The notes beneath the pieces were generated by a model that was given only the letters and a program-made list of their open reading frames with translations, was not told where the DNA came from and ran no database searches. From Mesorhizobium loti (GTDB lineage Bacteria > Pseudomonadota > Alphaproteobacteria > Rhizobiales > Rhizobiaceae), in the NCBI RefSeq assembly GCF_003148495.1, contig NZ_QGGH01000006.1, positions 296,115 through 360,114 on the forward strand: a DNA stretch of 64,000 bases. The letters run 5' to 3'. Position numbers and translations under genes: made by a program. The number at the start of each line of letters is the position of its first letter. Within the stretch, counting starts at the first letter, position 1. This document shows, in pieces, positions 32,562 through 40,400 of this stretch.

Positions 32562-32577
32562 TTTATCAATTGGTCAA
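32562..32577. promoter_or_regulatory. RutR-like operator upstream of preT
   Basis: The minus strand reads TTGACCAATTGATAAA, matching 12 of 14 defined positions of TTGACCAnnTGGTCAA. It shares TTGACC-N-ATTG with the site at 17762-17779 in front of the aminotransferase operon. It is placed 50 bases before the preT ATG, within an AT-rich stretch likely to hold the promoter. Confidence 0.6.
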
Positions 32578-32632
32578 TTTTCGACGCAAGCCCCTGAAAA
32601 GGCTGGACAATAACATGATTTTTTCACTCATA

Positions 32633-33370
32633 TTATTGCGACTGCGGTTGCGTTTGCAGCGGGAGCGAATGGGCGGGCTCAAGTCCGTGGCCATGGATAG
32701 CCCGGACCTCCTCCGCGACCAGTTGCTGCAATCGCCACAGGTTGCGGTCGTGGATGCCGAACGCTTCGAGGTGGCTGATTGTGTTGTAAAGATATTCGGC
32801 GCCGGATCCGATATGCCCGCAGGCTCTGGCCAGCACGCTCGCCACCTTGTCCAGCGGCTGGTTCAGCGACGTTCCCCTGCCCTTCACGCCGACCCAAAAG
32901 CCAAGCGCGCGCAGCGCGCCTTGCGGCGTATGCACCGGCAGCCACCTGACCGTGTCGATGCTTTCGTGGTCACTGATCTCGCGCCGCAGCAGCCTTTCGA
33001 TCTGGGCCGGTTTTTCGCCCTCCGGCAAGCGATAGATCACCCCCTTGCAGCGTCCGCCCCGCTCGAGCGCCATCATCAAACCCGGCTGCTCGGCGCTGCC
33101 GCGCCAACGCACAATGTCGAGGCAGAAAGAGCGGTGCCAGCCAAAGGCAGTGGCCAGCTGTTGCTCGACCGACTCGAATTCCGGCTTCCAGATTAGCGAT
33201 CCGTAGGCAAACACCCATAGCGGCCCCTCGTCGGCTTCCTCAGACAGCCGCAAGGCAAGGGTGCGGAAATCCTCGTCGTTCAACTCCGTCCAGCTCGGGT
33301 CCGGACCGGGATCGGCCTCTTCCCGATGGCACAGTGCGACAAGCTCGGGCGTGAGCGACATCAAGCGCAT
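32633..33370 (-). CDS. ChaC-type gamma-glutamylcyclotransferase
   Basis: 245 residues from the ATG at 33370, with GAGGGG nine bases upstream; the longer frame to 33778 would cover the next gene. The substrate loop FAYGSLIWKPEF at 54-65 is the hallmark of ChaC/GGCT-like enzymes, followed by RWRGSAEQPGLMMALERGG and a C-terminal YLYNTISHLEAFGIHDRNLW. Family members split the gamma-glutamyl bond of glutathione to 5-oxoproline and Cys-Gly. Cytoplasmic. Single gene, divergent from the VOC gene. Confidence 0.92.
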   Translation of the reverse strand: MRLMSLTPELVALCHREEADPGPDPSWTELNDEDFRTLALRLSEEADEGPLWVFAYGSLIWKPEFESVEQQLATAFGWHRSFCLDIVRWRGSAEQPGLMMALERGGRCKGVIYRLPEGEKPAQIERLLRREISDHESIDTVRWLPVHTPQGALRALGFWVGVKGRGTSLNQPLDKVASVLARACGHIGSGAEYLYNTISHLEAFGIHDRNLWRLQQLVAEEVRAIHGHGLEPAHSLPLQTQPQSQ

Positions 33371-33541
33371 GAACGACAACCCCTCATCACCGCAGAGAAA
33401 TCGAAAACCGCGGGGCGCGCAACCGGGGAACGCTTGGCATGTAGAGACATTGTTGTTCGGGCGGTGTCGGATTTCTGTCGTGAAGATCGTCCTAGGATGG
33501 ATCGGACGACGATCGATGCATGAAAGGTGAGGAGACCGAAA

Positions 33542-34318
33542 ATGCCAAAATCCCCGATGCCCTTCTTCTGGTACGAATTGATGACCACAGATCTCGACGC
33601 CGCCGAGGCGTTCTACCCCAAGGTGGTTGGCTGGACGGCGCAGCCTTTCGACGTGGCGCCCGGCATGCCGCGCTATGTCGTCATGAATGTCGGCGAACGT
33701 GGCGTCGGCGGCCTGATGACGATGCCCGAGGATGCCGCCAAGATGGGCATGCCGCCCGCCTGGCTCGGCTATATCCACACCAAGGATGTCGATGCCGCAA
33801 CGGCATCACTGGAGGAAGCCGGCGGCACCGTTCACCGCCAGCCCGACGACATTCCCGGCGTCGGCCGCTTTGCCGTCGTCGCCGATCCGCAGGGCGCGAC
33901 CTTCATGTTCCTGCAGCCGAACGGCCCCGACCAGCCTGTCGTGCCGGCCAGCACGCCGGGCCATATCGGCTGGCACGAGCTCTATACGAGTGACTGGAAG
34001 GCCGCGTTCGATTTCTATTCCGACCAGTTCGGCTGGGTCGATGCCGGCGATTTCGACATGGGCCCGATGGGCACCTACCAGACCTTCACGGCCGGCCCCG
34101 AATCCGGCGGCGGCATCATGAACAAGCCGCAGCAGATCCCCGTGCCGGTCTGGCAGTTCTACTTCAATGTTCCGGCCATCGATGCGGCGGCCAAACGGGT
34201 GACCGACAATGGCGGCAAGATCCTGATGGGGCCGATGGAGGTCCCCGGCGGCAGTTGGATCGTGCAGTGCCAGGACCCGCAAGGCGCACACTTCGCCTTG
34301 ATGGCGCCGGTCCGCTGA
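33542..34318 (+). CDS. Two-domain VOC (glyoxalase/bleomycin resistance fold) protein
   Basis: 258 residues, ATG 33542 after GAGGAGACCGAAA. Two homologous VOC modules, about 1-125 (FFWYELMTTDLDAAEAFY) and 130-258 (GWHELYTSDWKAAFDFYSDQFGW), each ending with a QDPQGA or DPQGATFM-type strand. Such tandem VOC proteins can form a complete metal site within one chain. Similar proteins are annotated as hydrolases or 27 kDa antigen CFP30B-like. Function cannot be assigned. A hairpin terminator follows. Confidence 0.88.
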   Translation: MPKSPMPFFWYELMTTDLDAAEAFYPKVVGWTAQPFDVAPGMPRYVVMNVGERGVGGLMTMPEDAAKMGMPPAWLGYIHTKDVDAATASLEEAGGTVHRQPDDIPGVGRFAVVADPQGATFMFLQPNGPDQPVVPASTPGHIGWHELYTSDWKAAFDFYSDQFGWVDAGDFDMGPMGTYQTFTAGPESGGGIMNKPQQIPVPVWQFYFNVPAIDAAAKRVTDNGGKILMGPMEVPGGSWIVQCQDPQGAHFALMAPVR

Positions 34319-34349
34319 CGGCGATAAACACCGCTGGTACAAAGCGCCG

Positions 34350-34377
34350 GCCCTTCATCGCACCACCGATGAAGGGC
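34350..34377. terminator. Hairpin between convergent VOC and secreted-protein genes
   Basis: GCCCTTCATCG and CGATGAAGGGC form an 11-bp perfect stem with a 6-base loop (caccac). It starts 32 bases after the VOC stop and ends 26 bases before the stop of the convergent gene. The U-tract is weak, but location and stem favour a bidirectional terminator. Confidence 0.65.
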
Positions 34378-34402
34378 TGTATTCCTCTGCTTGGCGACCG
34401 AT

Positions 34403-34891
34403 TTATTCCGGCGCCAGCACCGCGACCTTCAGGTCCGCCTTTTTCGCACCGCTGAACTGGACGGTGGCCGGGCCGGGCGCAAGCTTGAAGCGCACGCTCT
34501 TGCGGATGCCGGGGCAGGTTTTCACGCCGCTATAGCCCGCCGACTTGATGGCGTGGCCATCCTGAATAACATCGACCCAGGCCTCGCCTGACAGACTTAT
34601 CTGGATGGCTCCCTTAGGCGGCACTTCCACGCTGGCGACGGCGCCAAACGTGTCTGAGGCCGGGGCACGTTCGGGTGCCAGTGCGAAGCCGGCCTTCTCC
34701 ACCGGCACAAGTGCCAGATCCGCGGCAGCGCCCACCGCCAGCGTTGCTCCCGACGGTGTTGCCGGGGCGGCGGCAAACAGCGCCTGTTCCCGCGTGACCG
34801 GCCACTTGAAGGCCTCACAGCCGGCCTCCTCGGCTATGGCGAAGCTGGTACTTGCAAGGATTGCGAACAGGCTGATGACGAGTTTTTTCAT
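34403..34891 (-). CDS. Secreted hypothetical protein
   Basis: 162 residues from the ATG at 34891, opening a signal peptide (KKLVISLFAILASTSFAIA). The mature part begins EEAGCEAFKWPVTREQALFAA. A beta-rich C-terminal half with GAIQISLSGEAWVDVIQDG and a Cys at KTCPGI follows. Two Cys in all, possibly one disulfide. No ribosome site of note. I recognise no characterised family; periplasmic location is the only firm inference. Confidence 0.75.
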   Translation of the reverse strand: MKKLVISLFAILASTSFAIAEEAGCEAFKWPVTREQALFAAAPATPSGATLAVGAAADLALVPVEKAGFALAPERAPASDTFGAVASVEVPPKGAIQISLSGEAWVDVIQDGHAIKSAGYSGVKTCPGIRKSVRFKLAPGPATVQFSGAKKADLKVAVLAPE

Positions 34892-35093
34892 GGCAAAGGG
34901 AACCCACATGTTCGGAACAGCCATCCATCGATACAACCATTGCGATACAAATGCAACCTTGACGAGAAAAATATGAAAGGTCAGGGCGGGAACATTTCCG
35001 GTCACCGATTGTTGATGGCGGACCATGGGAAGTGAATGGTCCGATGCCCGGAGATAATCTACGGCCGGTCCGGGAGGCTAAACGGAGTTTTAG

Positions 35094-35486
35094 ATGAAGC
35101 TTTTCGAAAGCCTCGCCAAATACCAGCCGCAAGCCCTGGGCATGCTGCGCATCGTGACCGCGCTGCAATTCATCGAACACGGCACCCAGAAATTGTTCAA
35201 TTTTCCTGTCAGCGACCAACCCCATGCGCTCACTGGGTTGACGATCGCCGCTGGAATTCTCGAATTCGCCGGCGGCATTCTGCTGGCGCTGGGCCTGTTC
35301 ACCCGACCTGTCGCGTTCCTTCTGGCCGGCGAAATGGCGATCGCGTATTTCATGGCGCATATGCCGCGCGACTTCTTCCCGGTCAACAACGGCGGCGATT
35401 TGGCAATCTCGTTCTGCTTCATCTTCCTTTATCTGTTCTTTGCCGGCGCCGGCGCCTTCGCGCTGGACAACCGCCGCAGCACGTAG
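35094..35486 (+). CDS. DoxX family membrane protein
   Basis: 130 residues, ATG after GGAGTTTTAG. Four membrane segments, with LGMLRIVTALQFIEHGTQKLF at the start, LTIAAGILEFAGGILLALGLF, PVAFLLAGEMAIAYFMAHMP and a last one in LAISFCFIFLYLFFAGAGAF. The HGTQKLF motif and PVNNGGDLAISFCF are typical of DoxX/YphA-type proteins. Single gene; function in the inner membrane unknown. A second DoxX gene of a different subgroup is at 27437. Confidence 0.9.
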   Translation: MKLFESLAKYQPQALGMLRIVTALQFIEHGTQKLFNFPVSDQPHALTGLTIAAGILEFAGGILLALGLFTRPVAFLLAGEMAIAYFMAHMPRDFFPVNNGGDLAISFCFIFLYLFFAGAGAFALDNRRST

Positions 35487-35505
35487 CACCTTGATAATTT
35501 GAATA

Positions 35506-35532
35506 ATGCGCGCCTAGGCTTCAGGCGCGCAT
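35506..35532. terminator. Hairpin between convergent doxX and flavoprotein genes, over a stop codon
   Basis: ATGCGCGCCT and AGGCGCGCAT form a 10-bp perfect stem with a 7-base loop. The TGA of the minus-strand flavoprotein gene (35521-35523) is in the loop and first stem base. It probably ends transcription from both sides. Confidence 0.65.
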
Positions 35533-37962
35533 CCTTTCGAAATTGGCGTCGAACAGCGGCGCCGGCTGCATGCGCGCCGCATGGCGTTTGCCCAGCAACT
35601 CGATCTCGAAGCCGTCGCTCTCATCGGCGATCTCCTTCGGCACGTAGCCGACGGCGACGGATTTCTTCGAGTGATGTGCATAGCCGCCCGAGGTCACCCA
35701 GCCGCGCACCGCACCGTCGAACCAGATCGGCTCGTCACCGATGACATCGGCGTCGTCGGCCTCGACGATGAAGGCACGCAGGCGCAATTTGCCGCCCTGC
35801 TTGCGCTCGGCGAGAGCCGCGGCCTTGCCGATGAAGTCGGCGTCCTTGCCATAAGCGACGAAGCGGTCGAGCCCGGCTTCCAGCGGACCGTAGATCGGCC
35901 GGTATTCGCGCGCCCATGAGCCGTAGTTCTTCTCCAGCCGCAGCGCGTTGAGCGCACGCGAGCCGAACAGGCCGATGCCGAATTCCTCACCCGCAGCCAT
36001 CAGGGCCTGGAAGGCGGCGCGCTGATACTCCGGCGCTACCCACATCTCGTAGCCGAGATCGCCGGTGTAGCTGACGCGGCCGACCAGGCACGGCGCCATG
36101 CCGATATCCATCCTGCCAATGGCCATGAACGGAAATGCCGTATTGGAGACATCCGAGCGTGTGGCCTTTGCCAGCACATCGCGCGCCTTCGGCCCGGCGA
36201 TCGACAGGCCGGTGAGCTTCGCGCCCAGCGCCTCGATGCGCACCGAACCGTCGTCAGGCAAGTGCTTCTCGAACCAACGCATATGGTATTGCTCGGCGAT
36301 GCCCGAACCGGCGAGGAACCAGCCTTCCCCATCTCGATCAAGAGGGGCAAGATTGGCCAGCGTGAAGTCGCCGATCAGCCTGCCATCTTCCTTCAGCATA
36401 GGCGCCAGCGTCATGCGGCCGGGCTTCGGCAGCTTGCAGGCAAGCATCCGGTCGAGCCAGGCGGCCGCCCCCTCGCCCGTCACCTTGTATTTGGCGAAGC
36501 TCGAAATCTCGGACAGGCCGACGCCGTCACGAACGGTCGCAACCTCCTTGGCGACCTGGGTGAAGTCGCTCGAGCGACGCCAGGAGAACTCGTCCTTGAC
36601 GCCCTCCGGCGCGTACCAGAGCGGCACCTCCAGCCCGTAAGCAACGCCCCATTGCGCACCCTTGGCCGACAGCAGGTCGTAGATCGGCGTCGTCTTCAGC
36701 GGCCGCCCGGCGGGCAGCTCCTCATTGGGGAAGCGGATCGAAAAGCGTCTGGAATAATTCTCGCGCACCTTGGCGTTGGTGTAGGCCATCGTCGCCCAGT
36801 CGCCATAGCGCGCGACATCCATCGCCCAGATGTCGGCGCCGGGATCGCCCTCGATCATCCAGTTGGACAGAGCGAGGCCGACGCCGCCGCCCTGCGAAAA
36901 ACCGGCCATGACGCCGCAGGCGACCCAGAAACCAGGCAGCCCGCGCACTGGCCCGACCAGCGGGTTGCCGTCCGGCGCGAAGGTGAAAGGGCCGTTGATG
37001 ATCTGCTTGATGCCGGTGTTCTGGAAGGCCGGGAAATGCCGGAACCCAACCTCCAGCGACGGTGCGATGCGGTCGATGTCGGGCGCCAGCAATTCATGGC
37101 CGAAATTCCACGGCGTCTGGTATTCGGACCACGGCTTGTTGGCCTTCTCATAGGTGCCCATCAGCATGCCGCCGCGCTCCTGGCGCAGATAGAGCTCGCC
37201 GTCGAAATCGACCGCGTGGATGATCTCCGTGCCGGTCTTGGCGTTCCAGGCGGCTACCTCCGGCATATCCTCGGTGATCAGGTACATGTGCTCCATCGCC
37301 AGCACCGGCAGTTCGAGGCCAACCATGCGGCCGACCTCGCGCGCCCACAGGCCGCCGGCATTGACGACATGCTCGGCCACCACCTCGCCCTTGTTGGTGA
37401 TGACCCGCCACAGCCCGTCGGCGCGCCGCACGATGTCCTCGACCTTGGTGAAGCGCTCGACCTCGGCGCCCAACTTGCGTGCGGCCTTGGCATAGGCATG
37501 GGTGACGCCCGACGGATCGAGATGGCCGTCCTCCTTGTTCCTGACGGCGCCGACGAACTGCTTGGGATCGAGCAGCGGCATGAGTTCGGCCGCTTCGTTG
37601 GGTGAGATCTCCTCGAGCTCGATGCCGAGATAGCGGCCCTTGGCAACAACACCGCGCAGCCAGTCGAGCCGCGCCTCGGTCGCCGCCAGAAGCACACCTC
37701 CGGTCAGATGCACGCCGGTCGCCTGGCCGGAAAGCTCCTCGATCTCCTTGTAGAGGCTAATCGTGTATTTCTGCAGCTTGGCGACGTTGGGGTCACCGTT
37801 GATGGTGTGCATGCCGCCGGCCGCGTGCCAGGTCGAGCCGGATGTCAGTTCGTCGCGCTCCAGCAGGACAACATCGGTCCAACCATGGCGGGCAAGATGG
37901 AACAGCACGGAGCACCCGACGACGCCACCGCCAATGACCACGACCTTTGCATGCGATTTCAT
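35521..37962 (-). CDS. Dimethylglycine/sarcosine dehydrogenase-like flavoprotein with GcvT domain
   Basis: 813 residues. N-terminal DAO-type FAD domain (VVIGGGVVGCSVLFHLARHG). STWHAAGG at about 43-50 holds the His that links FAD covalently in DMGDH and sarcosine dehydrogenase. A FAO_M linker domain lies near 390-440. A GcvT folate-binding domain follows at about 440-700, then a GcvT C-terminal barrel (GWVTSGGYAHHSKKSVAVGYV). The family oxidises N-methyl groups and transfers the carbon to tetrahydrofolate. The gene follows an MttB homologue, 57 bases apart, so methylated amine or betaine breakdown is the likely pathway. Confidence 0.9.
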   Translation of the reverse strand: MKSHAKVVVIGGGVVGCSVLFHLARHGWTDVVLLERDELTSGSTWHAAGGMHTINGDPNVAKLQKYTISLYKEIEELSGQATGVHLTGGVLLAATEARLDWLRGVVAKGRYLGIELEEISPNEAAELMPLLDPKQFVGAVRNKEDGHLDPSGVTHAYAKAARKLGAEVERFTKVEDIVRRADGLWRVITNKGEVVAEHVVNAGGLWAREVGRMVGLELPVLAMEHMYLITEDMPEVAAWNAKTGTEIIHAVDFDGELYLRQERGGMLMGTYEKANKPWSEYQTPWNFGHELLAPDIDRIAPSLEVGFRHFPAFQNTGIKQIINGPFTFAPDGNPLVGPVRGLPGFWVACGVMAGFSQGGGVGLALSNWMIEGDPGADIWAMDVARYGDWATMAYTNAKVRENYSRRFSIRFPNEELPAGRPLKTTPIYDLLSAKGAQWGVAYGLEVPLWYAPEGVKDEFSWRRSSDFTQVAKEVATVRDGVGLSEISSFAKYKVTGEGAAAWLDRMLACKLPKPGRMTLAPMLKEDGRLIGDFTLANLAPLDRDGEGWFLAGSGIAEQYHMRWFEKHLPDDGSVRIEALGAKLTGLSIAGPKARDVLAKATRSDVSNTAFPFMAIGRMDIGMAPCLVGRVSYTGDLGYEMWVAPEYQRAAFQALMAAGEEFGIGLFGSRALNALRLEKNYGSWAREYRPIYGPLEAGLDRFVAYGKDADFIGKAAALAERKQGGKLRLRAFIVEADDADVIGDEPIWFDGAVRGWVTSGGYAHHSKKSVAVGYVPKEIADESDGFEIELLGKRHAARMQPAPLFDANFERMRA

Positions 37963-38019
37963 GGATTCTTCTCTGATATCAGTGAGTTGGATGGGTGAGT
38001 GGATTCAAGCTGCGAGGCA

Positions 38020-39567
38020 TCACGGCTCGCCCTGCCCGATCGCTTCCTTGCGCTTGGCCATGTAAGCCTCCAGCGCCTCGCGCACGGCGATATCCATCAC
38101 CGGCTCGACATAGTCCTCCAGCGCCTTCTTCCACAGTCGCGTCGCGCGCGCCGTGGCGTCGAGCCCGCCGGCCTCCTGCCAGGCCTCGTAATTCTGCCAG
38201 TTGGACAGCATCGGCTGGTAGAAGGCGGTGGCGTAGCGCTCCAGCGTGTGCAGTTCGCCGAAGAAATGCCCTCCGGTCGGCACCGCGCCCAGCGCCTCGA
38301 CGGCAAGTTCCGCCTCGTTGACCTCGATCGGGCGCAGAAACTCCATCATGTGCTGGATCATCTCGACGTCGATGATGAGTTTTTCGAACGACGCCGTCAG
38401 CCCGCCCTCCTGCCAGCCGGCGGCGTGGTAGACGAGATTGCCATGGCCGAGCACCGCGCCCCACAGCGCCATCAGCGTCTCATAGGCGCCTTGCGCATCG
38501 GCGGCGTTGGAAGCCGAGCCCGGCGTCGTGCGGTACGGAAGCCCGTAGCGCCGCGCCAGTTGCCCCGACGCTATGTTGGCCTTGGTATTCTCGGGCGTGC
38601 CGAAGGCCGGCGCGCCCGACTTCATGTCGACATTGGAGGTGAAGGCGCCATACATCACCGGCGCGCCGGGCCGCACCAGCTGCGTCAGCACGACGCCGAA
38701 CAGCGCCTCGGCATTCTGCTGCGCCAGCGCCCCGGCCAGCGTCACCGGGCTCATCGCTCCCATCAGCGTGAACGGCGTCACCGCCACCGACTGGCCGAAC
38801 TCGGCCATCGTCATCAGCCCTTCGGCCATCATCTCGTCGAAGCGGCGCGGCGAGTTGACCGAGATGATGGTGGTGATGCCGGGATCGTCGCGCATCTGGT
38901 CGAGCGTCAGCCCACGTGCGATGGCCATCATCTCGATGCCGTCCAGTGCCCTGCCCCGGCCTATCGCCGAGACATGGAAACTCTTGTCGGTGAGCGTCAG
39001 GTTGGTGAAATAGGTGTCGAGATGGCGGGAGTTGGCCGGCAGTTCCACCGGCGCGCAGACCTGGTTGCCGAGCATGTGGATGCAGTTGAAATGCTGCGCC
39101 AGCCGGGTGAGATCCGAATAATCGCGCAAATTGCCGGCGCGGCGGCCGCGCTCCATGTCGTGCACATTGGGCGGCCCGGCAACGAGCGTGAAATTGATGG
39201 TGTTGCCGCCGAGATGAACCGCGTTGGCCGGGTTGCGCGGCGTCAACACATAGCTGGACTGGGTGGTCTTCAGCGCGTCTTCGACCAGGCCGCGATCAAT
39301 ACGGACATTCGCCGAGGCATGATCGACGCTGGCGCCTGCCTTCTCGAACAGCGACAGTGCGCGCGGGCTCATCACCTCGATGCCGAAATTCTCCAAGATG
39401 TGCATCGAAGCCTGGTGGATCTGCTCGATCTGGTCGGGCGAGAGCATGGCCATCGGCGGATAGGGATTTGTCACCCGCCTGAGCGGCAGTTGCGGGATGG
39501 CCGACGGGCCCCTGTTGCTGGTGCGCTCGGCGCCGCGTTTGCGTCTTGGTTCGTTCATGCCTGGCAT
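38020..39567 (-). CDS. Trimethylamine methyltransferase (MttB) family protein, non-pyrrolysine
   Basis: 515 residues from the ATG at 39567 (GGGGC upstream; another ATG at 39558). MttB-superfamily TIM barrel: QIHQASMHILENFGIEV, PPNVHDMERGRRAGNLRDYSD and PGSASNAADAQGAYETLMAL. The frame has no internal TAG, so it is not the pyrrolysine enzyme but one of the MtgB-like relatives, which demethylate glycine betaine, proline betaine or similar and pass the methyl to a corrinoid protein. No corrinoid protein gene is adjacent. Co-directional with a DMGDH-like flavoprotein. Confidence 0.9.
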   Translation of the reverse strand: MPGMNEPRRKRGAERTSNRGPSAIPQLPLRRVTNPYPPMAMLSPDQIEQIHQASMHILENFGIEVMSPRALSLFEKAGASVDHASANVRIDRGLVEDALKTTQSSYVLTPRNPANAVHLGGNTINFTLVAGPPNVHDMERGRRAGNLRDYSDLTRLAQHFNCIHMLGNQVCAPVELPANSRHLDTYFTNLTLTDKSFHVSAIGRGRALDGIEMMAIARGLTLDQMRDDPGITTIISVNSPRRFDEMMAEGLMTMAEFGQSVAVTPFTLMGAMSPVTLAGALAQQNAEALFGVVLTQLVRPGAPVMYGAFTSNVDMKSGAPAFGTPENTKANIASGQLARRYGLPYRTTPGSASNAADAQGAYETLMALWGAVLGHGNLVYHAAGWQEGGLTASFEKLIIDVEMIQHMMEFLRPIEVNEAELAVEALGAVPTGGHFFGELHTLERYATAFYQPMLSNWQNYEAWQEAGGLDATARATRLWKKALEDYVEPVMDIAVREALEAYMAKRKEAIGQGEP

Positions 39568-39775
39568 CAAAGCCCCGGCAACCCGGGCAAGCTGTCAGAA
39601 ATACGCCGTTTGCGGGCGTGATTTTAGCCACGGCGGCATTTCTGCAATATCTGTTTAGAAAAAGCGACAAAATATGTCGGATTGCAGGCGCGGGATTTCC
39701 TGAAGGGACTGCTCCGGCCAAGCGTTAACGGACGCTGCAAGATTCCCTTTATGATTTCGGCCTATTGCTCTGCCA

Positions 39776-40366
39776 ATGCGTAGTTCGAGTTTTAGTAAAA
39801 TTGGTGCGGTTTGCGTGCTGCTGGCGCTTTCGGCCTGCGCCACGCCGCCCAATCACATCAACAATGTCTGCGCCGTCTTCGACCAGAATGACGGCTGGTT
39901 CGACAACTGGCAGTCGGCCGCCGAGCGCACCCAGCAGAAATACGGCATCCCTGTTCCCGTGCTGATGGCGACGGTGCGCAAGGAATCCGGCTTCAAGAGC
40001 AATGCCCGGCCGCCGCGCACCAAGCTGCTCGGCTTCATTCCGTGGAAGCATGTCTCGACGGCCACCGGCTTCTCGCAGGCACTGGACGGCACCTGGTCGC
40101 AATATCAGCGTGAGACCGGCAACTGGGCAGCGCGGCGGACGAAATTCGCCGATGCGGTCGATTTCGTCGGCTGGTATCATTCCAAGACCGCTGACACGTA
40201 CGGCGTCGCCCGCAACGACACCTACAATCTCTACCTTGCCTACTATCTCGGCTGGACCGCCTATGGCCGCGGCAACCGCGGCGACGCCGGAGTGCAGGGC
40301 TATGCCCGCGCCACCGAAAAGATGTCGCGGGACTATGCGCAGCAACTGAGCGAGTGCGGCAACTGA
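39776..40366 (+). CDS. Lipoprotein with lytic transglycosylase (SLT-like) domain
   Basis: 196 residues. A lipobox, LLALSAC, at 15-21 predicts a lipidated Cys21. The lysozyme-like domain has PVLMATVRKESGFKSNA with the catalytic Glu near 68, then ATGFSQALDGTWSQYQRETG and YNLYLAYYLGWTAYGRG. It would cleave peptidoglycan glycan strands between MurNAc and GlcNAc from the inner face of the outer membrane. No strong ribosome site precedes the ATG. Single gene, divergent from the MttB homologue. Confidence 0.88.
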   Translation: MRSSSFSKIGAVCVLLALSACATPPNHINNVCAVFDQNDGWFDNWQSAAERTQQKYGIPVPVLMATVRKESGFKSNARPPRTKLLGFIPWKHVSTATGFSQALDGTWSQYQRETGNWAARRTKFADAVDFVGWYHSKTADTYGVARNDTYNLYLAYYLGWTAYGRGNRGDAGVQGYARATEKMSRDYAQQLSECGN

Positions 40367-40400
40367 ACGCTCCGCATCACTGATCTCGACCTTCCGACCG

